Part shown: positions 12,425 to 24,745 of the stretch, in pieces
How positions within the stretch are numbered: position 1 is the first letter of the stretch
How the letters are laid out: each line of letters begins with the position of its first letter
Source: Spraguea lophii
Lineage: Eukaryota > Microsporidia > Spragueidae
NCBI GenBank assembly: GCA_001887945.1
Contig: LDOQ01000342.1
Span: 1 to 64,000, forward strand
Length of the DNA: 64,000 nt
Direction of reading: 5' to 3'
Notes under the pieces: generated by a model
Told to the model about the DNA's origin: nothing
The model's database searches: none
Seen by the model: the letters and a program-made list of their open reading frames with translations, nothing else
Translations under genes and position numbers: made by a program

Positions 12425-12870
12425 GCAATAAAAGGTCTTTTATGATAATCTGAACGGATTGTGGAAAATCTTTTTTTAATGATGCCACTAATAACGACTT
12501 TGTATATAATAGATTTGGATACGTAGGTGGTTATTGCATATATCAATCCCATGGCTGATTCGGGTTAACAAGTTATTGCCAGAAAATATAGGCAGATGAT
12601 CAACCACGCATTTTTATTCTTTGGTTCCTATTTTTTTTGGAATTATAATCCTCGAGAATTGTAGAAGGGTTCTTATCGATAATCATAAAAAATTTATAAG
12701 TATCATTAGACCGAAAATAATTATCCTCATAATAGATACAATGATCCTAATCATCCTTATTTAAATTCCTATTAAAAGCGATTTTATGTTATAATAATAT
12801 ACGTCCTTTTCTATAACTATTAGGATTGAAATATAATATTTAAAATAAAAAGACATTTTAAAGTTTTTTA
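12425..12870 (-). pseudogene. Tc1/IS630-like transposase relic, sister of 376-795 copy
   Basis: Nucleotide similarity to 376-860 is visible along the whole stretch: the TATGATAATCTGA segment matches TATGATCATCTGA, GTATATAATAGATTTGGATACGT matches the segment at 470-490, and TAATCCTCGAGAATTGTAGAAGG matches that at 618-640. Similarity continues into the 5' flank (AAAGTTTTTTAA at 860-870 of the window end and at 834-845). No open frame remains. This is an old copy of the same element family as the fragment at the window start. Confidence 0.6.
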
Positions 12871-13619
12871 ACTCTTTATAATAAATTGTTTAAAGTGAAC
12901 ATAATTTATTACATGGGTTTTCAAAAATATATGGAAAATTTTCTGCAATAAAATAAATAATATTTAATAGTTATATTTAAAAAAACGAATAAAATCATGT
13001 TAAAAGTTTTAATGGATATTCTATTATAGATATTATTGTTGACTTTTCCTATATATTTTTATAAACGTTTTTAAAAAATCATTTGTGTTGGGATTAAACT
13101 TTCGCTAATAATCTAATATATCCTTTCTGAATGGGATTGTTTACGGTCTTTTGTCTCTTACCCACCATATTATATTTTAATCTACAAAACGTTGTTGATT
13201 TGATTTAATTCAAGAGAGTATGATGGTAAGAATAAAAATCCGATGTTTTTTTCTATAAAACGTCTTTTATGTTACTGGATGAATGGACTCGAACATTATC
13301 TATTATTCACACAGAATCTCTTACAAAAACATTATCTTATAAACTTCTTATAATAATGTCACACATCTGTGTTAGATGTTCTTTCAGTAATCTTATTTTT
13401 AACAATATTAAAAAGGAATATAACACATATGAATATATTGTGTCCTCTTGCAGATGTATTACATGAAAAAATATCAGTATTACAGAATTATATCTATATG
13501 TATTATTTATGTGAAAATTGAATTTACTTTCATTAAGATATAACAATTTTTTATATCCCCAGAACAGAACAATATATAATTATAAATGGGCGGTATCTTC
13601 TAAAAAAACTACTAGGATT

Positions 13620-13790
13620 TTTTAGGGAATGGGTCATTGTTAAACCACTCGATCGTATTCGATTGGGGATAATGGACAATGAAACGGGTACAAAACGCAA
13701 AACATATGACATTCTATACAGTTCGCTAGTGTATTATCCGAGGCAAAAATCACCGATCAATGTTTCATTTCCATCGTATTTTTATTCTTC
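13620..13790 (-). pseudogene. Ty3/gypsy integrase scrap
   Basis: A minus-strand frame reads FIVHYPQSNTIEWFNNDPFP, matching the YHPQSNGxVERFN signature at the end of the retroviral-type integrase core. The flanking frame is broken. It is a second, smaller gypsy trace separate from 17250-19620. The assignment rests on this one motif. Confidence 0.45.
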
Positions 13791-14799
13791 AAATAATCAG
13801 AGTGGGAGGGTTTATACCTGTTTCTGATTATTTAAATAGTCCTGAAATTACTTTTTATCTAATTTGATCAATGTAATCAAGTTTTTAAGTATTTCGCACT
13901 TAGCTTATTAATTTAGTTGTATAAGTTTTCAATTAATAAAACTTTTTTTTAATATTTAACCATGTAGATTAGATAATTTTAACATATAAAATATATAAAA
14001 ATGGAAATTTTCTTTATATTTATTGAAAACCTCTGTAAAAAGAAGGTAACAACAGATGAGTAGAAATTAATAGTCATATCAAGGTTTAAGTATAATGTAA
14101 ATAAATTAAAAAAATTCGGGTTAATAATATATAGATAGATACAATAAAAATATTTCTTCAAGTTACCAAAATAAGAATATTGATTTTTACAGAACGACGT
14201 AAAAAAATATTTAAAAAGGATCCAAATATTATAACAGATTGCTGGGAAGGCTATATAAACCTTGATATCCGAAATATAAAGTACTTTAAAATTAAACATT
14301 CAAATAATTTCATTTCACCACAAAATAACATTATTCATACACAATAATATAAATTGGGTAAATATACGTTAAAAAATATTTAAATTTTAAAAAAAGTCAT
14401 AATAAATAATAAATCGATTTTTTTTATAAAATATACTATTAAATCATCTGATTAACTTCACAAATAATAAGCAATTCCTTTTAAATATTGTTTTTTTACT
14501 CAAATAAAATAAACTTATGTTCAAATATTATATTATATAAGGAAAATATATTGAGTTTTTAAAAATCAAATTCGTATATCAGGATGGAAAAGGAATAAAA
14601 AAATATTTTTCAATCAAATCTCTATCCTTATAAACGAACCTAAATAACCGAGATAAGTGACGCAAAAAGATTAAAATTATATTTCTGCATAATAATGGTG
14701 TTTCTTATTAAAAGTTTGTATAAGAATTTAATCTTGGCAACCTGTTATTCAATTTATAATAAAAAATGTTATTAATACAATGATATAAATTAAAGAAAA
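13791..14799. other. Gene-free stretch
   Basis: Nothing supportable. The 106-codon minus frame at 13979-14299 is composed of Phe, Ile, Tyr and Lys with no recognisable motif or start signal, so I do not call it. Confidence 0.35.
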
Positions 14800-15600
14800 A
14801 AGGAAGGGAACAAATGATATATTTTAAGTCAAATTTAGAAAGTTATATTGTTGAAATTGTGGATACAAATTTCATGTTAACATCGGATAATATAAAAGAA
14901 AAAAATAATATGAGATTTAATATGGTATATTTATATCAATTATTTTTAACAATTTAAAGAAATTCTGTGGTTCATTTAAAAGAATAACTACAATTATGAT
15001 TAGTCGCGACATTAACTCAACATTAAAAAATGGTATGTGTACCGAGAAATTTTTATTGTATTATCATATGAAAAATTTAATATATAATTTTATTTTTATT
15101 AACGAGTAAAATTATTGTCGACAAACGTTAAGGGAGACCAAACTTGACGAATCAATCTGCATATATATAAATCAAATGTTTAATCGCGAAAAATTATACC
15201 TGTCTAATTACCGTAATAAAAATGAAGTAATTTACGCTAAAAATAATATAAATGGTATAAACTTTAAGGTTGTTTTCAAAAATTAAACAAAACGGCATTA
15301 AATAAAGGAATAATAAATTATATTTATATTTTAGATAACACGAGAATTTGCCGTTTTATTGGTGTAAAATAATACGTTGAATTAATGAACTTAAATATTT
15401 TGTATCGCTGCCATACCCATCATTCCTAAATATCATCGAAATTGTTTTAGTAAATACAAACTACACATTAAAATATATGCGATCTATCAGATGAACTTCT
15501 TGATACCATTAATAAAAGTTTTAAATGCATTACATTCTCGGTTTTGATGGTTATTACAGAAAATTGCTGAGATTATCTTTATGTAAAAACCAACAAATAA
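14800..15600 (+). pseudogene. Decayed relative of the 7221 Tc1 transposase
   Basis: This region aligns collinearly with 7500-8300 of the nearly intact element. Recognisable pieces are GRPNLTNQSAY near 15140 (GRAIIGQSAY in the good copy), VIYAKNNINGINFK near 15220 (VIHYKNNINSVNGIDFK), IYILDNTRI near 15330 (second Asp motif, IYVLDNARI) and LNILYR then NIIE-like text near 15390-15440. Spacing between landmarks is conserved to within about 20 bp, but stops and frameshifts are many and no terminal CGTACG repeats survive. Confidence 0.75.
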
Positions 15601-15919
15601 TCAACGGATAGATTATTTTGACTTTTTTATTATCGTTTATTAATATTTATTTAAAATGATGGTTTTTCGACTAAAATATTTTCGCACATTTATTACTATA
15701 TTTGACTTTTTTAAGAATAGATTATTTTGAAAATTAAAAAATTGTTAAATCTTAAGATAAGTAACAATATAAAATTTCATAATGTAAACAAAGGATTTTT
15801 TATTTAGAGGTACCATAAGTCTTGAGTTTGCAATCCAATTTACAACAAAATATGTAATTATTTATAATAATATGATTTGTGAATTACGCAATGAATATAT
15901 GTTTTTGATTAAAATAAGG

Positions 15920-16530
15920 AAATGCATAAATGGGTATACGTGGAAATGTGTTATATCTTGTAAAATATCCAATGCTTAAGAAGAAATTCGGTTTTCTATA
16001 ATAATAAATTAGATAATACTAAAGTTCTTAGAATTTGTTATAAGATAGTAAACAAAATTAAACGGTGCAATATCGTTTTCCATCATAATTTATCAAAAAT
16101 TAATAATGGAACGGATTAAAAATCTTAAATTAATCGGTTTAAATGATACGTCTAGAAACGACTTGAAAATAAAGAACTGAATAAAAAATGGAAAATTAAT
16201 AATTGTTAAAATAGACGAAAGTTTATTTCGAAAAAAAGATATGGAAGGGGATAATTTCACAACGAAATGTGATACGTGGCAGATTTTGAAAGAAATTTCA
16301 AAAAAAATATTCTACTAATTGAAGATATATCAGAAAATACAATGTATCAAATTATCTCTAGGTATATTCTTCCAAACACAATGTGTATACTAAGTAATGG
16401 AGGACATGTGAAACAACGTTTTTAGAATAAATATAATATCACGTCAGATTGTGAACCGTTCAATATCTTTGGTTGATTGTGAAAACCGTTTAATTCACAC
16501 AAACATAATCACGGGTTTCTTTTTAGACGT
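15920..16530 (+). pseudogene. Merlin transposase relic
   Basis: Plus-strand broken frames show the Merlin order: zinc-ribbon text (CINGYTWKCVISCK) at about 15930, VKIDESLFRKKD near 16205 with the first catalytic Asp and Glu intact, EDISENTMYQIISRYILPNT near 16325, SNGGHVK (family TDGxxxY region) near 16395, and NSHKHNHGFLFRRK near 16490 (family HTQxIEsxWxxxKRR). Several single-base shifts separate these. No intact frame remains. Confidence 0.7.
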
Positions 16531-16729
16531 AAAAACGTTTTTTAAAAAAATGCGATACAAATAAAAATAAGGTATATAAATATTGAACATTATCTATTTG
16601 GGTTTATAACAGTAACATTTAGAAAAAATATTATCTTCAAATCCTATTATTTATTTAAGAATTGTTACTTGTTTATAAATGCAATTGTAATGGATTAAAA
16701 CATTAATAAATCTTAATTGATCCAGATTA

Positions 16730-16815
16730 ATTATTATATATTAAATTATTTCTAAATAAAAAGGTAATCACCGAATAAAATGATATATAAAAGATCACTC
16801 AAATATAACCACGTT
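16730..16815 (+). repeat. Direct repeat, partner at 20840-20905
   Basis: The stretch around GATATATAAAAGATCACTCA and its preceding ATTAATTATTATATATTAAA context recurs in the same orientation at 20840-20905 (GATATATAAAATATCACACA). The pair brackets the gypsy relic and could be remnants of its LTRs. Alternatively they are the downstream ends of the Merlin relics at 15920 and 20090, which also share orientation. Confidence 0.5.
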
Positions 16816-17249
16816 CCTTCTTTTAAATGGAATTCTTTTTTAATATTAACATTCATTGTTGTTTCATCTTTAAAAGTTGATATTCCGGTTCCGTTATTGA
16901 AGGTTTTTTTTCTGTGAGGTTCAATAAAATTTCTTTATGCCTATTTTTATATTATTATTATTACACTCAATATTACCGTATCGTTTTTAATATCGCATTT
17001 TATTTTATTTTTATTTAATTTCATATTACTTTTTCCTGATACCAACTTTATTCGATTTAAAACTTTTCCTTGTATATTTTCTAATTTATCCTTGTTATTT
17101 AAACTTATCAGTTGGTTTTCCCGTGGTTAAATATAAATTTCGTAAAACTTATATCCAGAGTTTCGTGATACGTAACTTTAAATATTAACTATTTTGTTGA
17201 GAATTTTATTCAAATTTTTTAACTTATATATCCCTAAAATATTTTTTAA

Positions 17250-19620
17250 AATATTATGTATTCATTCGCCCACAAAGTTTTCTATTGGATTGTAGTTGCT
17301 AATATATATTATTTGAATATCCAATTTTTCAACATTTCAACGAAGATATTAGAAACAAATCGGTTTCCCTCGTTACATAACATATTGCTTGATAACAAAT
17401 ACCGACTCAACCATATGTTAATTAGTTTTTTTAAGGATTAATCTCCCATAAATCCCTTTCAAAAATTCAAATTCTCCCTATCTAGAGCACAATCTATTAT
17501 ATTCAATGCATAATATTTCTTAACACCTTAAAGATCGGCATATATAAGTTAATAATTACAACATCGAACTGTTCATCATAATATAAATTACAGTAATTTC
17601 GTCATATTTAGTCTTTTGGCTTTTATTTTTCCATTCTAAATATAACTCAATCACTCCTCATATTTCTTCATTTAATTTATTGTACAGTTTCTCATACCAG
17701 CATCTCCATAATGTTCGTGTTTTGTCTTTATAAATTCTTAATATTATTTTTATTTAATAATATGTTTCCGTCGTTTACAGCAACCCTTTCTTTATTTTTA
17801 ATCTGTATTTTGATTTATTCCATTTATTCTCAAAGATATTAGCTTTCTGTTAAAAATGATCTTTTACCTCATTTTTAAATATAATTTTGTCAGGGGTATG
17901 GTTTTTGCTGAAAATGATTAGCTGTTGTATTTTTTTCTTAAGAGGTACGGTATATAATAATGTTAATTTTTCAAACAGTAATTTTTATCAAAGTAACATT
18001 TGTTTTGATTAAAAATTATCGTTTAACCAAGTTAAATTCTTATTCTCTGTGTATAGGTTTATTTCGTATCCTACAACTATTTTTCTAAAATTACACAACA
18101 CAAATATAATAATCAACAATTTCTTCTATAATATTGTATAATTCTTTTACTGATTAATAAATTTACTTGAATGTATATCCATAATTTGCTCCCCTTATGA
18201 TAAAATAAAGCTTGTGCCTATATTTAAAGTAGCACAACGAATATTAAATAGTCTATTAAAACCAGAAAAGTAAACTCTGCTTTATATAATCTTCCTTTGT
18301 TTCTTTTAAGGACTTCTACATCTTCATTATTCTGGATAAATTTTTGTTTACCTTTGAGTTTGTCTAAATGATTTAAATTCATATTAAGATTTATTATAAT
18401 GATTTACTAGTTCAAGAACTTTAATATTTTTTGTAATTTCTTTGTATTCTTTGGGATTGATAAACTTTTAATTTTTTTTAATTCTTCCAGATTTGATTTA
18501 TACAATTATATCTAGTTATACAACCAAGATATTTTATTTCATTTTTTAAAATTTTATTTTTATTTAGATTAATATTTATGCCTTTTCATTTAATAATTTA
18601 AAAATCTCTTTTATATGATTAAAGTGTTCTTCTTTTTATTTACATGAATAAGAATATTATTTAAAAATATTTTTACGTACACTCTTCTTGTAGAATGTTA
18701 TCCATTACTCATAAACTTTTGGTGAACATCTACAAAACTAAACGATATTCTATTGAATTCAAAATGACCATATGGTATTACAAAAGTTGTATACTTTCTG
18801 TAATCTTCAATTACCCACAATTAATAATTCGCGGATTTAAATTTATTATGCTAAAGACTCGATGTTTTTGTGAATTCGTAAATTCATCTTTCAGATTAAG
18901 AAAGATTAGCTTGATCTTTTAACAATCCCATTAAATCTTCTATAACCAGTAATGAGTCTTATGTTAAGATCCTTGTGGGATTATGAAAGGGTAGTACATA
19001 TTCCGAAACGCTTTCCCATATAACTCGAATCTAACTATTGTTTTTAAATTTTCTTTTAATGTTCTGTATATACACTTCAATATAATATGTTTTCATATAC
19101 ATAATTATATTTTCTTTTAATCCAATCTTTAAATTGAAATCATTTAGTCTTCTAATTCGGGATTAATATAACATATTTATCTTTTCATCTTGTAAGTTTG
19201 GGATTTCTTCAATACAGGTGCTACAAATCTTCACTTTTCATAAACGAATTCATCTATTGTATTTATATTTTATTAGGTATCCTTTTTGTTTATCTCCTTT
19301 GTATATCGTTTCAATTATTATCCAGAATTTTCAGTGTACCTGCCTTTATATAATTCATTTCTAAGATAAAATTATTGGTTAAAATTTTATTTTTACATTT
19401 TCTGATTCTAATTTTATCATTGCCACATTCTTTATTTATATTAATACTATTAACTTCTCTGGTTCCTTTTAATTAAACATTAAATGTTGGTAATTCTATG
19501 TCATGATGCTCTATAGTTTTTCTTATACCAAACTTATTTCTACACCAATATCAAGTAAAGCCCAATAAAGAGATTTATCAAAATATATTTGAAGGAGCAT
19601 AAAAATTTTTTTATAACTTT
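17250..19620 (-). mobile_element. Ty3/gypsy LTR retrotransposon pol relic
   Basis: Reading the minus strand downwards gives gypsy pol in the correct order. Near 19560: ALLDxGxEISL, an aspartic protease active site (family DTGAxxS). Near 18990-18930: LNIRLITGYRRFNGIVKRSS (RT motif, family IRLVVDYRxLN). Near 18675: VYVKIFLNNILIH then EHFNHIKEIFKLLNEKA and NEIKYLGCIT, the core of reverse transcriptase, with the catalytic Asp pair changed to Asn-Asn. Near 18430: PKNTKKLQ-like connection. Near 17440-17300: LSSNMLCNEGNRFVSNIF, the integrase core (family LSDRGTQFxSxLF). Stops and frameshifts are everywhere. Protease-RT-integrase order identifies gypsy rather than copia. The element is dead. Confidence 0.75.
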
Positions 19621-20089
19621 TTTTTTTCCATTATATGATTCCATTTTTATTCAGTTTGTTTTTATATTTATTTTCGTTCCTTTTTATATTCTGTTTATTT
19701 CAGTAACCTTGATTCCTTAAAAAAACACGGTATTCTTCTAAGACATCCGCAACTATAAACGTGCTAATGTTACTAAATGATAACTTCGCTTTAAAATGAT
19801 ATGGTAATCCACTTAAGAAATAACTATATTTTTTCCATTCGGTTATTTTTGATTTCCTATCTAATCCTAAATCTGCATTCCTACTAATATTTAAGACAAT
19901 TAGTATAATTACAAATGTTTGGGTGTCTAAAGTGTTTGAGTCTGTTTAATTAACTATTTTTTCTTGGTAAAGATCGTTTTAACTTAAAAAATATATTAAA
20001 AAGACCTTTATGGTAGAAACGTGTTATTAAGATTGTAATTTATCTAATTGACGAGAAAATCACAAAACTTTTTTTTGATTATTAGGTAG

Positions 20090-20260
20090 ATTTATGTACT
20101 TTAAAAATATTCGGAAATGTTTTAAATGTAAAAAGGCATTTAAATTAATAGTTACCGGGGATGTAGATAAATGTTTATGGAAGTGTATTGATTTAAGATG
20201 TACGAAAACTTCATTTTCGATTAGAAAAAAACCATTACTATATATAGTCTAAAAACATCT
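20090..20260 (+). pseudogene. Merlin transposase N-terminal zinc-ribbon fragment
   Basis: A plus-strand frame reads CFKCKKAF, then CLWKCIDLRCTKTSFSIRKK, a Cys4 ribbon followed by the family's SxRxxS motif. It closely parallels the end of the 3735-4325 frame. The catalytic part is not visible downstream, so it is a fragment. Confidence 0.6.
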
Positions 20261-20839
20261 TATCAGAAAATTATCAATAATTTTCTGATATTTCTCAAAA
20301 AACACAAAAAAAAATTTAGAAGAAAACGATATTTCTAATACCACTCATGTAAATGCTACGAATATATTATGGACCAAGGTGAAATGGCTATCAAAAAATA
20401 CGAAGAAAAAATTAACAGTTGAGATATATTGAAACTTACTTGACAAGAAAAAGTATAACAGGGGTATAAAACCAAAAAAACAGCGGCGTGTTAAAAGAAT
20501 ATGTAAGAGATAAAGGCGTGTTTTTAAAATATTTACTAAAAGAAATACATTAAAATCCGAAAAAAATATATTTCGCAATATAAAAAAGGAACAACCGTTA
20601 TAACATAAATCACTCCGGAGTTTTGTAGATCCATCAATTCTTATAATTTACGCACAAAATATAAAGAATAAACTGAAGCATTTGAAAGGTTTTTAAAACA
20701 AAAGGATCTAATATAAATAAAAATATAAAAGAATATTTTTATTTATATAATAAAAAAATGTTCATTTTCCACATTAATAAATTTAAGGGTCGTTTGATGG
20801 GTTTATTATCTCATAAAACAACTTTTTAGTTAATTAATT

Positions 20840-20905
20840 ATTATATTAATTTATTTGTAATTAAAAAAATCTGATCACCAAATAAATGATATATAAAATA
20901 TCACA
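20840..20905 (+). repeat. Direct repeat, partner at 16730-16815
   Basis: See 16730-16815. The spacing of about 4.1 kb would suit a small gypsy element. Confidence 0.5.
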
Positions 20906-21599
20906 CAAACGTAATAATACTCAAAATATGAATCTTAATAATTTAATGATATTATTCGAAATTATTGTTTTTTATTCTTATCGCTTTTTTTAATTTTAAA
21001 AATGCCTATTCTTTAAGAGGATCATATATTTAAATAACTTTTGATATAAAGGAAATAGTAAATGTTTTTTTAGTTATTTAAATATAAATTACCATAACTA
21101 TTTATTTTTTAGTTTCAATGACCATTTTGAACTAAATCCAATATATATTAAGAAAAGCATATCAGCGTTATTATTACACGACTTTGCATATAATTTAAGA
21201 CTAAAACTAATGATACTAGGTTTGAAAATGTAAAAATAAAATATGCCAAGGTGTCTTAACGGTCTAAATGATGTTAAGAGGCCTAAGAACTAACATAATA
21301 TATGTAAGCATAATTTCCAAGAAGAAAGTTGAATTTTTGAGCCTAAAGACATATGACAGGATAAAAAAGGCAACTAAATCGTATATAATTATTATTGATT
21401 AAACAATGAGTGTAATTTCCAATTTAACATGTCTCGATATATAGAAACAAATACAGTTTGAGGTATAATAAAGATCTGAAAAAGAATAACGTCATAATGT
21501 TGTCAGTTGGGTTGTTAGAATCTATTAAATCGGTATATGCAATGAAAAAATTACAATATGATTTAAATTAAGAAAAAGAAAATAAATTTTAATTTCTAC
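20906..21599. other. Gene-free stretch upstream of MULE relic
   Basis: No clear coding. It may contain the eroded DNA-binding part of the MULE transposase, but I cannot point to a motif. Confidence 0.3.
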
Positions 21600-21990
21600 G
21601 GCTGGTGCACATTTATTACAATCAAAACATTATATGAGTTGATTTTGTGATGTAACATTCAAATTCTCGCCAAGAATATTTCCAAATATGTATGATAATG
21701 GGATTAATCAAAAACAAATATTTTCTATTTGTATGTATAATTACAAGAAATAAGTTAAAAACAACATATATAGAAGTTTTTATTTATTATAAAATCTAAA
21801 ATTGATAATTTATTAAGGTATATAATGTTGGATTTTGAAATGGTTGCATATTTGGTAATTAAAAACGTTTTCCCTGAAATAATCCTTCGAGGATGTTTTT
21901 TTCATTTTTGACGATTAATACTTAAAAAGATCCAGTCGTATTATCTAATAACGTTTACTGTATAGACAGCAAATAAAAGGTTCGTCGCAA
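21600..21990 (+). pseudogene. Mutator-like (MULE) transposase relic
   Basis: Two signature blocks survive on the plus strand. FCDVTFKFSPRIFPNMY at about 21645 corresponds to the MULE block with the first Asp (DGTFxxxPxxFxQxY). MLDFEMVAYLVIKNVFPE with RGCFFHF at about 21825-21910 corresponds to the second block (TDFExAxxxAIxxVFPxxxxxGCxFHxxQ). Spacing is as in the family, with in-frame stops between. Confidence 0.7.
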
Positions 21991-22369
21991 ACGATAAAGA
22001 TATTTTTTGTTATATAAGGAATATTTGAAAAACGGATTTAATAGCTTATAAAAATACATAACTGATGTTACAAAAAACCCCGTGATTTAACCGGCCTATG
22101 ATGTAATTGTTAAAATATATATTATTATAATATTTATATATCTATTACAGTAAGAGGTTTACTTTTAATTTTTGATATATTTCTTACACCAAATGTCTTT
22201 TTCTTCAGGAGATGAGTTATTTAAAACAGTTGAAGGTATTTTAAACAGTTTCATGGGCAATTATTTATATAGGAAGAAGTTATATATTTTTTTTGTGATG
22301 ACCCATCGAAACTTATTATTTATAATCAAACAGAAAACATATATCCGACATATAAATGTATGAATAAAG

Positions 22370-22960
22370 AATGTTAGAAAAGAAAAACTATTTTACAAAC
22401 CAAATTTACATTTTTAAATATATCAAGTTATTATATTTCATTATATTTGATGCCGGTTATCGACAGCTAAAAATATATTTAAATATAACAGATAATATTA
22501 TATTATCTGTAAAAAATAAGTTAAGAGGAGAATGTGATCTATATAGAAGGGACTGCCTTTCGATTTTAGATGGGCAGGGTGTATTATTAATGGCGGACGG
22601 GATTATTTTCTCTCAAAAGGTGCTTATCGATTTTCGATATTACCAGATAAAATAATTGATATAGTATAGATTTAAGGTATTGTTGATTCTATATATCAGA
22701 CAGTTTTTTTATTAAAAGAATAATATGTCGAAAAATAGCCACATTGAGTAATCTCTTGAAAGATGTAATAAGAATGGAAAGTATTTCATATAATGATGGA
22801 AATCTTTCATATCCAGTAATTACTTAAATTCATATCTTGGTCATATAATTGTTGACCACGGTTATGGGATTTAAAACGATAATATTGAATACAAACACAG
22901 TTGAAAACTTCCAAGCCCATTTAACATTATATATGCGAAAAACACGGAGTGATGAAACAA
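22370..22960 (+). pseudogene. Merlin transposase relic
   Basis: The open plus-strand frame 22371-22655 contains LLMADGIIFSQKVL, corresponding to the first catalytic Asp block (VxIDExxFxKRKY). Further down, near 22850, GHIIVDHGYGI with following IEYKHS matches the YxHxxVNHSxxFV region. Several frames are needed to join them. The 63-codon frame at 22172-22363 just upstream may be its eroded start. Confidence 0.5.
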
Positions 22961-24099
22961 AACATTGACTTTCGGATTAGTGGTATACATTTAACAAAAA
23001 TTTATTATTAAATATATTATTAACAAATTTAATAAATATTTATTAAAGTATTAAAATTGATGGTTTATATTTAAATTTTGTTTTTTTATTAATTCATTAT
23101 TCATTTTTTCTCTAAAATATCCTTGGTGGTAAACCTCTTATTATAATAACCTTATATTTATAATAATGTGATTAGCGTGTTAAATATTTTTCAATAAAAT
23201 CGGTCTATTCACAATAAAATACTTAACAACCGGTTCAAACTATCGATAACTTAAAGGTTGATATCGCTGAATAACAGCTTTAGCGGTGTACACCCTGAAT
23301 TATAGAAGTCGGGTGAAAAATCAAAAACATAACATCTGTATGTATAAAACAACATAATAAATTATCTTAGGGAAGAAAATGGGGTTTCGAAACAAAACAG
23401 ATCATTCGTAAAAAATTATTAATTCACATAATGGATTTTATAATATTTATTTCCTACAAAAAATAATCGGATTTCTAAAAATAAAAGATTGGTTTTATTT
23501 AATTTTTCGATTTTAATGAAAATATTTTGGCTGAAAAAAAACTTGATTAATTTATTATTATTTTAAAAAAAAGTTGATTATATGAAGTTAATTAAAAAAA
23601 ATCTATTACATTTTAAATTAATTTTTTCATCCGAGATATGAACCTGATTGAAACCCATATAGTATATAAATCTTTCAGTGATACCTATCGTGTATATCGT
23701 CAATGCAACACTCTATATATGAAATATTACAATCTGAAATTTCTTCAAATAAGATTTTTTAAAAAAATATATCTTGTTTTTTATATACATCGAGATTTAT
23801 AACTTAATTCTTAACCACATTTTTTTCTCTTTATTGAATGTCTCGGAATATGTTTTTTCTTCATTAAAATTAAGTATATATAATTATGATTTTCTCGTTG
23901 AATATTTTGACATTTGGAGGTTTTAAACCATGTAAAAAAATAAGATAAATTAGAGAAAAGAAATATAAAAGTTTATTATTTAGCAGCTTTAAATTTGTTA
24001 ATACTCATGAAAATTAAAATTTTCTTTTCGACGAAAAAACTATTTTAATATGTTTTGCTTTGGGTTTTTCTAGTTCTAAACGTTGTTTTTGGATATTTT
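22961..24099. other. Gene-free stretch
   Basis: I see no recognisable coding or repeat structure. Confidence 0.35.
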
Positions 24100-24745
24100 T
24101 GTAAGTCATGATTGTGACGATTTAATTCTTTATATGTTAATATTGTTATTTCTTGCATTAACGAAATATTTTTTATGATTTATCATAAAATGTTCGTATT
24201 TATCTTTATTGATATTATTAACTACCCTCATTTACATGTTTTTTAATAGTTTTATTAAGTTCTGTGGAATTCTTTATTCGGTTAACCTCGAAAAATGTAT
24301 TTGAACTTTCTTTATCTATACCACTTATAAGTTATAAATTTTTTAGAACTCTACCCTATTGTATCTTCTTTTGGTAATATATGATTCATTTATTTACCAT
24401 ATCTTATTACTTCAGTTTTTTTATTGCATCGATTTATCAAAGACATTAACTAAAATTTTAACAATTGTTTTAATTGATGAATAATCAATGTTATATTCAT
24501 TTATTATATTATTATACGAAGAAAAATACAAATTTCGTATATTATTTTTATGGTTTTTGTAAGAGATGTTTTAGTTCTCTCAGCTAACGAACTTTCTCTG
24601 ATTGAAATCGATGTATGTCTGCATTTATATCCATAACATCTCTAAACATAACCATCTGGATGGTTTTTAATTATCAAAATCAGGGGTTTTTTAGACTTCG
24701 AACACCTAACTTGATTTTTTAATGTACCTATGTTTGTTAGCTAAC
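24100..24745 (-). pseudogene. Merlin transposase relic
   Basis: The minus strand shows, in family order: zinc-ribbon text DGYVxRCYGYKCRHTSISIRE near 24600, INESYITKRRYNRVEF near 24390 (the first catalytic Asp changed to Asn), GIDKESSNTFFEVNRIKN near 24310 (family GGIERxTGxxFxxxVxxR) and HFMINHKKYFVN near 24190. The frame is broken repeatedly. Confidence 0.65.
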
